In this document: positions 10,680 through 22,400 of the stretch, piece by piece
Layout: each line of letters begins with the position of its first letter
How positions within the stretch are numbered: the first letter of the stretch is position 1
Assembly (NCBI GenBank): GCA_012934845.2
Contig: WNNJ02000095.1
Location: forward strand, 35,514 to 99,513
DNA length: 64,000 bases
Reading direction: 5' to 3'
DNA from: Pomphorhynchus laevis
Taxonomy: Eukaryota; Acanthocephala; Palaeacanthocephala; Echinorhynchida; Pomphorhynchidae
The notes under the pieces: model-generated
The model's database searches: none
Seen by the model: the letters and a program-made list of their open reading frames with translations, nothing else
What the model was told of the DNA's origin: nothing
Made by a program: the position numbers and the translations under genes

Positions 10680-12100
10680 TAAAATCAGATAATAAAACGA
10701 TACCTATATTATATTGGAATCCAAAATTACATAAAAATCCAATAAAACCTAGGTTCATATGTAGTGCTTTTAAATGTACATTAAAACCACTTTCTGTTTA
10801 TACGAATAAAATACTTAAAGTAATTAAAGCACACTTCAAAAAGTATTGTAAGGTAATCGAAATTAATGCTGGTATAAAACACTATTTTAGTATTAATTCT
10901 ACAAAAAAATTGTGAAATATAGGGATGTTATACTTCTTTTATGCTTCAATCTTAAACATGTGTATGCAGACTGTTGTACAAATATCGTCACGAAACAGTT
11001 GCAACATAACTATTAACATCATACTGCGTCGACGATCGTACAAAATGGATCTTCAGGGCGCAGAAATTGAGTACTAGCGTTTCAACACTTGGATAGTTTA
11101 TAAGGAATGCAACTAGTCGTTGATTCTTTATAGTCAATCCAAATATTACAGCATGTTGAAACATTAGTGCTCAGTGCCTGTCCCTAAAGATCCACTGAAT
11201 ACTATCTGCGGTGCAGGATGATGTTAATGTTTATATCAAGTGACAACTGGTTCGTGACGATATTCGTACACTAGTTTGTAGACACGTGTTTAGGATTGAA
11301 GCATAGAGCAGTATACAATTTTTCATTTCACAAGTTAAATGACCTGCTCTGGACAATAGTTATGAATTGGATTTGTGCCAAAACTAATTTAGACATTAAT
11401 ATGAATTATATACACGAAAAAATACTATTAAAATTAGAAAATCTTTCCACTGTTACGTCATCTTATAGTCAAAATGTGACATTAAAGTTTGACTTGAAGA
11501 TAAAGTAATAGTCGAAAGCTTATCTAATGTTAATAAAATATATTTCTCTTGTTTATAATTCACTCCAATGCCTAAAAATATGTTATAATAACTATAACGC
11601 TTAAATACCAAAAATTCAACTATCAAGTAAATAAAAATATATGGATAAATTTGAATTTAAGGAAACCTTTAATACTTTGATAAATCAGAATTATTTAAAA
11701 GTTAGATATTTATTTTATACTTATTTAAAAGTATAGTATTTTTTATATTTAGAAAAATAAAATATATTTAATTGGAGTTAATAATATTCCAATTATAACG
11801 GATTTATTCTTAAACTTATATAATTTGAATTTGTATAAAACTGTGTAAAAAATAAATCTGAACTATGTAAAGATATTAAATATATATACAGATATAATTA
11901 TGATACTTGTTTTAGCAAATAAATTTGCAAATTTAGATAAGCTGATATAAGGGAAGTATTAGAAACATTAATTAACCTCGTATTCAAAAATACACATGTA
12001 TGTGTTATCAAAATTACAACGCCTACTTGACAAAAATTCAAACAATTAGTACACATACTTATCTAAAGTACAACCTTGAAATAAATGTAAATCTATTAAA
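10680..12100 (+). mobile_element. PLE-A copy 2, degenerate and interrupted
   Basis: The stretch from 10,684 matches the RT N-terminus found at 61.95 kb (ATACCTATATTATATTGGAA, reading P-I-L-Y-W-N-P-K-L-H-K-N-P). It continues through SVYTNKILKVIKAHFKK to about 10,915. It is then interrupted by an A+T-rich and foldback insertion, and resumes at about 11,578 with TATGTTATAATAACTATAAC, continuing in poor condition to about 12.1 kb. Many stops; not functional. Confidence 0.75.
10917..11330. mobile_element. Foldback element (about 190-bp imperfect inverted arms)
   Basis: The left arm (TTTTATGCTTCAATCTTAAA ... ATATCGTCACGAAACAGTTG) is the reverse complement of the right arm (CAACTGGTTCGTGACGATAT ... 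GTGTTTAGGATTGAAGCATA). Complementarity continues inward through the AACATCAT(A/C)CTGC and GGATCTT(C/T)AGGG segments to a centre near 11.12 kb. The arms differ by many substitutions, so the element is not recent. No ORF. It lies inside PLE-A copy 2. It could be a non-autonomous foldback DNA element or a head-to-head duplication. Confidence 0.75.
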
Positions 12101-13100
12101 AAATTATACCAAATGTGGCAGTACAAATTTTGCAAAATTAAAATTACAAAAAATTATCTTTAGAATATAAATTATCATAAAAATTAACATGTTATTATAC
12201 AAAATGTAAACGAAATATGATAGGTCTACGAAATTATTATAATAAAATAGAAATAAAATATGGGCCTAAATTATAATAGTAAATAGAACTAATTTCAATT
12301 TGTTTTTAACTGTTTGAAAGCTATTTCTCTTTGTATTAGAATAAAATCAGCTTTAGTAAGTATACGAAACTTATTTGTTCCTTAAATATTCAAGAACTTT
12401 AATCCGTACAACAATGCATAAGTAGATTATATAAATATATGATTTATATATAAAAATAAATTAAATAAAATTGCTTATTTGACTCTAGAAATGATTACTG
12501 AACCCGCCAAGAACTTATACACCCTGCGTAATCCTCGATATAACTAACAATAGCAATATAAAATATAAACATATAGATATCATATAAATATCAAAGTCAA
12601 TTCAATTATCTCTCAATAATAGATTTATATGATGAATATGATATGATTAGCAACCAAAATGGGTTTTCTAGCCAGCATTATGTATCATGCCTTAGTCTAT
12701 TTATTCAATTTGTACAATTAAGTTAAATTTAATGTTGCTGCATTTTAGTACTTTTTAATTTATCTAGTTAGCTTCAAGCAATTTCGAAATCAAAGCGTAA
12801 TATATAATATAATCTATATAAATAATATTAAAAAGGGAAAAATAAATTTACAATTAGGAAACATGTGTAGTAAACTTTTTGATAAATATACTATACAGAT
12901 GAATATTTTGTTTGAATATATATAACAGCTCGGATATATTTGTTAACAAAACAGAAAAACAACATTTTTTCTTAGTGGATATGGTGAAAGACGAACAAAA
13001 CTAAACTACGCAAACAAAAGAATCTGATTGTAAGATACTAAATAACGTTTAGCGATTAGCAATGAAGGTGTTTAACAATTATTTGACAAGCCTTTCTAAT
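12101..13100. other. No gene recognised; downstream flank of the TBC1D16-like gene
   Basis: A+T-rich DNA with no coding or repeat signal that I could assign. It lies between the stop of the TBC1D16-like gene at 13,216 and the PLE-A remnant, and probably holds its 3' untranslated region and polyadenylation site. Confidence 0.45.
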
Positions 13101-13117
13101 ATGGTCATTAAGAGAAT

Positions 13118-13172
13118 GTGGCCAGTGTCATTAAAACAAATGTGGCCAGTGTCATTAAAACAAATGTGACCA
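13118..13172 (+). repeat. Short tandem repeat in the predicted 3' UTR
   Basis: A 24-bp unit (TGTGGCCAGTGTCATTAAAA followed by CAAA) occurs twice in full and once partly, followed by a fourth TGTGGCCATG echo at 13,185. It starts about 45 bp downstream of the TBC1D16-like stop codon, reading that gene on the minus strand. Confidence 0.8.
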
Positions 13173-13215
13173 GTTTGTTTTACATGTGGCCATGTAAAAC
13201 AAATTGGGTAATCTT

Positions 13216-13470
13216 CTATGTCACTACACTATACAGACATTTTCTTCCATTATTTAAATTGCTCTGTTCCTTTGTATCTGTATTTGAACTATTATTTTCA
13301 GTATTGCTGCTCGCATTTTTATCAGCGCAAATACAGTAGAAAGCTTTTTTCACGTATCGACATTCGCTTCTAACACTCGGATGAACTGCTATGTAATGAG
13401 TGTCAATGATGTCATATAAAACACAGGGAAGTCGTCTTTGGCATAGCAACTTATGTAGCAACTTTCTCGC
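13216..13470 (-). CDS. TBC1D16: TBC1D16-like exon 9 (C-terminus and stop)
   Basis: It begins after TTATCACATTTAG in phase 0 with ARKLLHKLLCQRRLPCVLYD, matching ARSLLYQFRLLPRIPCSLHD, and follows exon 8 seamlessly. The remaining 60 residues (IAVHPSVRSECRYVKKAF, then an Asn/Ser-rich tail) have only slight similarity to the vertebrate end. The stop is at 13,216-13,218. Confidence 0.85.
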   Translation of the reverse strand, partial: ARKLLHKLLCQRRLPCVLYDIIDTHYIAVHPSVRSECRYVKKAFYCICADKNASSNTENNSSNTDTKEQSNLNNGRKCLYSVVT

Positions 13471-16400
13471 CTAAATGTGATAAAGAATATTAAAATGACG
13501 CTTTAAACTGCATAACATTTCCATACAGATAATGTTCATGTAAAGAAAATTAAAATTTAACAACTTTTTAAATAAATTAAAACTAATATGTTTCTTAACG
13601 AGATTTAACAAAACACAAAGTTATTTAGAATATAATAAAATAGCTGTTAGATGTTTGCTTATGTTAAGATTTTACTTATTTACCCGTAAAATGTTAACAA
13701 TACAAAAATCTTGCAAAAAACTTGGTTATAGCACATTTTAACATGAAAAACGCAACCTAACAACGTGTGATATGAACAAACATTATTCTGCAGATCTTAC
13801 TTATTCATAAGTAAAACTGATCAAAAATTCGCAAAAGGCTTGCTTATATTTTAATCATGGCAAAATTTTATTGTATGTGCATCCGTATATGACTTAGTTT
13901 TGTTTTGTTGTTAATTTCTGCGTTAAAAGATAAGTATTTTTAAAATACTTAGAAATAGGCTTCAAATTTTTAAATGATACCTTTTTAAAAGATCAAGTTA
14001 CTTGTAAATAAGACACTCTGAAAGCAAATCAAGTGATCGTACAATGATTTAGACCGTTTATAAGGAAGAACCCTGTTTTTAATTGCTAAATGTTTACTAC
14101 ATTTAGAAATCATGTTGTTATAATAGAATTTTTATTTACGCAACTTAGCGTGATATTGCTTTGTAAACTAAAACTTTCGTCTGTATCGTTATCGTTACTT
14201 AAACTAAGCTGGTTTTCATTATTATATAGTTTCTAAATAAATAATAATTTGTTTATAAAACTAAGCAAAATTTCGTAAAAAACTATCAAAGCATTAAAAT
14301 TACTTTCCAAAAAAATTACATGATAAAATGTTAAATATTCAAATATTTATTCGTTAACTAAGTAAGCATTACATGAAAATTTAAAAATGATTAAATATCT
14401 TAAAACGAGAGTGATACCAATCCGCGTGAATTTTTGTGAGTTATTTTAGCCAGACGCGGAAGAACAACAAAAAACACTGCTAGATGCCGTTTCGTCATCA
14501 CTATGACTCATCAGTGTCAGATCCCTTCCACTGCTGGATGCAGAGGAGAACTAGCAGACGGCTCTATCAAAGAATCATGTGAATGATGCACTAGAAAAAT
14601 TCTAGTGACATCATCATTGAGTGCTGAACCAGCACTACCACTTTACCAAATAGGAACAAAAACGCAACATAACAACGTGTAATATGAACAAACATTATTC
14701 TGCATATTTTACTTATTCAAAAGTAAAACTGATCAAAAATTCGCAAATTTGTAAATTTAGTGCTGGCTCAGCACTCAATTACAATGTCACTAGAGGTTTT
14801 CTAGTGCATCATTCATATGAATCTTTGATATAGCCGTCTGCTAGTCCTTCTCTGCATCCAGCAGTGGAATGGAACTGGCACTGAAGAGTCATAGTGATGA
14901 CGAAACGGCATCTAGCAGTGTTTTTCGTTGTTCTTCAGCGTCTGACTAAAATGACCAACAAAAATTCACGCGGATTGGCATCACTCTTGTTTTGAGATAT
15001 TCTTAAAATAAGTTCGCCGATAAACGAGATATCTTGCGCTGGCATTTGCCAGTGCTCTTGCGCTAATGATCCTATTTGGTGAAGCGGTAGTGCTGGCTCA
15101 GCACTCAATGATGATGTCACTAAAGGTTTTTTAGTGCATCATTCACATGATTCTTTGATAGAGCTGTCTGCTAGTCCTTCTCTGCATTCAACAGTGGGAT
15201 AGAACTGGCACTGAATAGTCATATTGATGACGAAACGGCATCTAGCAGTGTTTTTCGTTGTTCTTCCGCGTATGGCTAAAATGACTAATAATTAAAAACC
15301 AAGATAATTTTAACGTAAAATTGACAATTTTACGTTAAAATTATCTTGGTTATTATAAATTCTAACAATGAGCCTTTGAGGAAACCGTAACGCGGCGAAA
15401 GCTCTGGCAGCATATAATAATAACTCAGCTTTTTGATCTAATAAACTACGCAAAAACTCTTGTGTATGCCTGATTTTATAATCCGAAAGTGAGCTTTGAT
15501 TTTCCAGTGCGTTAACAGAGAGAAGTAGTAACCGTGAAAGTAATGAGTTTCAGCGACACAAAACCAGGACAAATGGCTAATTTTTATGTCATGCTGATGT
15601 TATATTTTCATTTTGTAGACATTGTCATATGTGACAAATTAAAGATTATATTATAAATCATATAATATTATTTATATATAAATAATATTATATATTATAT
15701 ATAAGATATATGCCTTAATTATTCATAATCATGTATCTTACCACGTTTAAAACCAAATCGGCATTCATTTGCATCGACAGTGAAGCAAAATGAAATAATA
15801 TGTCGTTACTGTTGACTTTTGTAAGCGAAGATACTAATTCTACACCGTAAATACTGCATATTGCTGCCGCGATAAAAATATGAAAGTACGACGTATGGCA
15901 GTCTGTAAAGCAGGTTATCCATATCTTAAGTACGTCTCTCTCGTTGAACTCTCTCTTGAATATAAGCAATATCCATCTTTGAATAATATAAATTACGATT
16001 AATCGATAAAAATACTTAAATGAACCGTTTTTCGATATTTAGGATTTATTTTATCAAAAGCTATAAATAAGTTACTAAAAATCAATTTATTCCTAAACTA
16101 TTTTCATATGATTCTTGAGCTAACTTCGTAAATAAACCTGGATGCTTTAATTTTGATACAGAGTTCAATTTTGATAATCGAAAAATAAGTATGCTCTACT
16201 GAGCATATGAGTACGCGTAAACAATCATTACAGCTATTTCAATAAGCCACGTATATGCACCGAGCGGTGTGTCGATATCCATGTGTCGATAACGAGCGGT
16301 GTGTCGATATCAGCGGATTGAGACGATGACCAGTTTCAAAAATCGATGCAACTGAAGCGTCAAGTTGATGTAGGTAACTGATAGAATATTGTTTTATAAA

Positions 16401-19400
16401 ATGAGCCTTTATTTGATTTGTGGTTTGATTTAAATAAAAATTCGCTTGAAATTTTTTGATTTAATATTTTTATTAATTTCAATTTTTTTAACTCGGCCAT
16501 GGCCAGTCCCAAGCCCGTGCTGACAAAGGAGGAGGGTTGTCAATAGACTTCGTGACAAGCCAGCTTTAAAATACCATCGCATCAACATTATGAGATGCTG
16601 TCTCAATGAACTCCGCGAAAAGCAACTACAATGGTACGGCCACGTTCGAGGCGAACTTCGTAAAGAAGCGGAACAAACGCTGAAGAAAAGGAAGAATAAT
16701 TTTAATTTTTGATTTAGTTTCCTTATAAAGAATTTTTAATTCACTGACAACGGTATATTATTTCTTGCTAAAGTATTAGTAAGATTAATATTAGTTGATT
16801 AGTAAATCTTCTTCTTTTACTTTAGCGTCTTTCCCATGTAAAGATGAGATCCGCTGCTTTTGAGAGTTGTATCCACTTGGCTCTATCGAGGGCGTCTTTG
16901 GTTTTCAGTCCAACACTTATCAAATCATGACGTATGACGTCCATCCATTGCAGTTTCGGCCTTCCTATCGGACGCTTTCCATCCACTGTCATGACGATGG
17001 ACTTATTTGATGGTTGGTGTTCGCTTGCACGGATAGCGTGGCCGTACCATTGTAGGCGACTACAATGGACCGACCACGTTATCCGCACAAGCGAACACCA
17101 ACCATCAAATAATTCCATCGCTGTGACAATGGATGGAACGCGTTCGATAGGAAGGCCGAAACTACGGCCTTCCTATCGATGGACGTCATAAAAGTTGATT
17201 AGCAAATATTAGCATAATTAGTAAACGAATTCGAAATAAAACAATATTGAAGTGAAATATTTAACAGGCAAGGCTCAACTGCAATAAAATAAATACGTGT
17301 AACGGAGAATACTAGTGTAATCGATATTGTCTTTTAATAAATTTACCTATGTGCGAACAAGAGGTCTCCGCCGTCAACTTGTAACTTTAAATACCGGTAG
17401 AAGTCTGGCACTAGTAAATGTAACAACTCTTGTAGGCATAGCTAAAGATTTTCAAGATATTTAGAGAGAATAAAAATAGGGGAAATACTGTTTTGTTTTT
17501 AAATTGCAATTTTATTTTGCTTAATCATAATGATAATTTGTATAAAAAAGTTAATTACATGTTATTCTCAATTATATTATTTTGCATCAAAATCTTCTGA
17601 ATTATATTAATTGACATAATAACAATTTTGATAAGTTAAGCTGGTAACGCACGTGACAATAGAATTAAAAAAGTTAAATTTGCTATGAAATCAGTCAGTA
17701 ATCGACACAAATGTTAGCACGAGGGGCTAAGTTTAATAACGATTATTTGTCAATATCCAAGTTAGATGCTTAAATTGTTTCTGTGCGGATATCAATTCAA
17801 TTAAGTGCATATTAATTATTTTAAATATGCTACGTATTTTTAAAACAATACGTAAACTATAACTAATTAACATTAACAAGCACAGTGGTTGCTATAATTT
17901 TAATTCGATGCGTTAAGCATTTGCTTTTAATATGCATCTATCAAATGTATATAATAGTTTTGATGCTAACAAAACATTCAATGAGCCATTTCTAAGTTGT
18001 GAAACGGCTCATTTCCCACTTTTTACAACGACAAATTCAAACTTTATTGCATGTGAACTTGCTGAGTTAATATGCATCATAATATGCATCGATAATAATG
18101 AAATTATTTTAATAAAAACTAATAACATAGTACAATGTACTATGCATAGTACAATGTACAGTTTACTGATCAATCCTAGGAATATACGATACGTCTTCTA
18201 TATTGAAGAGCCGGGATCAGCCCCACCTGTAAACACCAACGCGATTCTTTCCGAATGAGTAATTCAGAGTCTGCCACACACCTGAGATCACAAACGAAAC
18301 GCACGATGAACGGAAGTCTCGACATGATGAGCTTAAGAAATCTTGTTATTTGCTCTGAAGGAGTCCTCTTGAAAAGAAAACTAATCCCGAAATTGTACAT
18401 GTGCACCAAAGGCCCAGCTGAGCGCTCCCACTTAATGAGAGATGCTGGGCCCGTTTCATGGCCCATCTAGCTCTCCTCAGGACATTCTTTAATCTATTCA
18501 AATCGAATCCGGCAGTCCAGTTTACTGTAACGGTAAGCCCATATGAATTGATGTATAATCGACATATAATATACATCATGTGTCGATGCCTTGCATATCT
18601 GTAAACACCATGGATCCATAAGCGTTTAAATTTGTTGACTTTATTGAATTTTCCGTAGGTAGAATGCAATTTTGTACTCTTTGATCTCTTTAGAGATTTT
18701 GGGAATCACCTGCGACCGAGGAAAATATACTATTTGAAACATACTAGTTTATATTCAAATATCTACAAATTACGGTTTATATAAAATTTTAACTAAATAC
18801 AAATTCTTGAATTGATGTTATCATGTTATCATGATAAAAATCGAATCAAAACACTGAAAAAATGAAACGTTATTTGATTTAGAAAACTTAAATTTATTTG
18901 GTTAGTTAAATATTTATGACCTTTTATCAACACATCTTAATAAAATATGCCAGCAAAGAAAAACGTCATAATTTCTGGATTTTCAGAGTCACTTTGCTAT
19001 ACAAGTTAATAATTTTGAATTTTTAATAAAATATAAACTTTTTATTCTATTTTGAGCTGTTTTTTATTTAAATTTACAAATTTTTAGAAAACAAAACCTT
19101 GAAGAATAATAAAGACACTTTATTCTACTACTCGATATTATGGATTTTAAACTTGAAAGAAATCGTACATACTTGAATGTTTTCGCACAAATCATATTTA
19201 ATTATTGATTTGTAAATCATTTATAAAATTTGCACGTGTAAAAATCATTTTACGGTCGTTAAGGTGATTATAAAAAATTATACGCTATCCAAAAAATATA
19301 TTATAAAGTAATGTCATATTTTTGAATATAGAGCAATATTGTAAGGTAATTGGAAAATTCTTGTATGATGATATTATATTTTCAATATCAAAATTATTGT

Positions 19401-22400
19401 AAGATTAAATCAGCTAACTGAGTCTACGTATTTAATATAATTATAAAATAAACAAAACATATTAATGCTAAATCAAAATTTAATAATTAAATAATAAAAT
19501 TAATAATTGCTTTTAGATTTTCTATAATTTAAATTTTCTATAATTTAAATCAAGTTAAAAAAATGAAATTTAAAATAAACGTCATTTTTATGAATTGAAC
19601 GTCATTTTTATGAAATTTAAAATAAACACATTTATGAAATTTTTTATGAACATTTATGAAATTTAAAATAAACGTCATTTTTATGAATTGAACGTCATTT
19701 TTAGGACTGAACCCACAAGGTTCAGTCCTAGGACCTCTGCTTTTCTCTCTTCTACTCGGCGATCCCTCTCCGTTTATCAAACCTTACTTTTTTAACGTCA
19801 TTCAATACGCCGATGACATCCTCATATATGATCATGCACCGCCCATCGCATACACGATATCATCATTTCTGCCTGCAACTGTCTTTCTTCTATCTACAAA
19901 CGTCTCATGAATCTTCGTCTCGTTCTGAACCCAGACAAGTCTAAAAATAATGTGGATCCTCCCCCGTCAACCTAAGATATCTCCTCCGCTGTATCTTTTG
20001 CATCATCAATCATCCCCGTAGTCCACAATCTCACTTTCTTATGATCCCATTTCGATGATCACATTTCCCTTAAACCCTTCGTCCGTGACAAGGCCGCTCG
20101 TTTAACTTAATTTTCCTTGACATCCACCGTATCCGCCCCCTTATCGACTTCAATTCTTATATGTCTCTTCTTTCATCGCTTCTTTTCCATAAAATCGATT
20201 ACTGCCTTAGCCTTTTCACCAATTCTCCAAAATACATCATCCTATCCCTACAACGGATCATCAACTCCGCCGTTCGAGTGCTCATATGTCTTCGTCGCTT
20301 TAACCACACATCTACATATCTTGATCAACTCTCCTGACCTACCATCCACATACAACTCCGTCTTCTCGTAACTTTTCGTCTCATCGCTGTCGGCTCCCAT
20401 CGTTCATAAACTTCCCTTTCTTAGACGACACTTGTCCGACCTCTCTATCACTGCGTTCCCGTAATTCCCTCTTACTATACATTCCCAACTACTTTAACAA
20501 CTATTGTCTCCGATCCTTCCTCTTCGCCGCCCCACTTGCCAGAAATGAGCTCCCACTTGAAGTCTACCGCACTCCCTCCTTTATTGCATTCAAATGCCAC
20601 CTCCATACCCACCTCAAAAAATTTCGATACCTTAAAGTATCGAAATTTTAATACTGGTATAAAACGCTATGTTAGTATTAGTCCGACAAAATAAATTCGA
20701 GAACAACCAAAGGGAAACATTATTAAAATATAAATACGTCGATTTTAGTACACTTTATACAGATTTAGATTTAGCAGATATTAATAAAGCGTTAGAAAAA
20801 TTAATTAACCTTATAATCGGAAATAGATATACATATGTTATAATAATTAAAACGCCTATCTAACAAAAATTAAACCCTCAAGCAAATATAAATATATGGA
20901 TGAACTTGAATTAATAGAAGCCTTAAATATTTTGATAAATTAAACATTTTTAAAAGTAGGAATATCTCTATATAGGCAAAAATAAAGTGATCATTTGGGT
21001 AACCTATAGCAGACTTATTTTTAAGCTTCATAGAATATTAATTTGTTCAGAAATATATGTTATGATATATTGATGATATATGTAAATTAGCTCTAATAAT
21101 TTTTCTCAGTAAGCGAACAAATTAATCCAGATAGTTTAATTCTTAATAGGACAAATGTTAACAAAAAAGGTGTATATTTTGATATGAGCATTAAATTAAC
21201 ATCAATAAAAACTACTTTTAATTTATATCGTGAAGATGACATATTTAAATTTAGAAGAAACATATTTTTGCATGAGCATTCATGCATACCATATAATATA
21301 AAATATAATACATTAAATAATGAAATTTTAAGAATTGCAACAATATGTAATGATATTGGCTTTCTTCAAAATCATTTAAATAATTTAATAGGTACATATT
21401 TTAAACTCGGTTACTATAAAAATACCATCAAACATAAAATAATAAAATATATAAATCAACACAATAATATTAAAAATTAATTTAAAATCATTAGCGGAAA
21501 TTTTTTATCGATGGATAATAAATAATATACTTTGTATTAGAATATAATACTATATAATCAAATTTAATCAGATTAAATACGTCATTAAAACGTGTTTGGC
21601 TCCGTTGCTATGTTGGGTCGAGGAATAGGGGCCGAAACCTGATAGCATAGGAGTTCATCCTGATGACCTCTAATCCTAATTCTGATACAACGCCTGTTAT
21701 TTATTAGTCAATTTATAAAAATGGAATTTTATTTGAAATTTCAATTTTTTATTTTAACTTGATATAAATTATAAAAAATCTTATAACAATTATTTATAAT
21801 TATTTATTATCTAATTATTAAATGTTGATTTATTGATTCAGCATTATTATTTTATTTGTTTTTTTTGACAAATTTCCCTTCTCCGCTTGGAAATCATCTA
21901 ACAGTTAAAAAACTGTTGAGAAATGTATCCGCTTGAATGTATTAAAACTACTTTATGTTTATATGAATAAAATACTTAAAGTAATTAAAGCACACTTCAA
22001 GAAATATTGTAGGTTAATCGAAATTGATACTGGTATAAAACGCTATTTCAGTATTAATTCTACAAAAGAATTTTTAGAGCACGCAAAAGGAATAAATTTT
22101 CAGAATATTAATACATACGATTTTAGTACGCTTTATACAAATCTAGATTTAGTAAATATTAAAGAAGCGTTAGTAAATTCGGAATTATAATATTATAATT
22201 ATAATTATTTAATTATTGAATTATAATTATTCCGAATTATCTAATTCGGAATTAGATATACATATGTTATAATAACTATAATGTCTATCTAACAAAAATT
22301 AAACCCTCAAGCAAATATGAATATATGGATAAACTTGAATTTATAGAAGCCTTAAATATTTTGATAAATTAAAAATTTTAAAAAGTAGGAATATCCCTAT

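Larger units (their letters stand above)
14385..15290 (+). mobile_element. Retrozyme-like hammerhead repeat array (one inverted and 1.6 direct units)
   Basis: The unit is 330 bp: equivalent positions at 14,881 and 15,211 repeat with high identity. It runs from TAGTGCTGGCTCAGCACTCA through the hammerhead to TTCACGCGGATTGGCATCAC. The direct copies occupy 14,758-15,288; an inverted copy occupies about 14,385-14,655. No ORF. Each copy carries a type III hammerhead. Small tandem repeats of a few hundred bp with one hammerhead per unit match the retrozymes and hammerhead satellites known from animals, which spread as circular RNA using other elements' enzymes. The array lies in intron 8 of the TBC1D16-like gene, whose transcript would contain the antisense of the direct units and the sense strand of the inverted unit. 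Confidence 0.85.
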
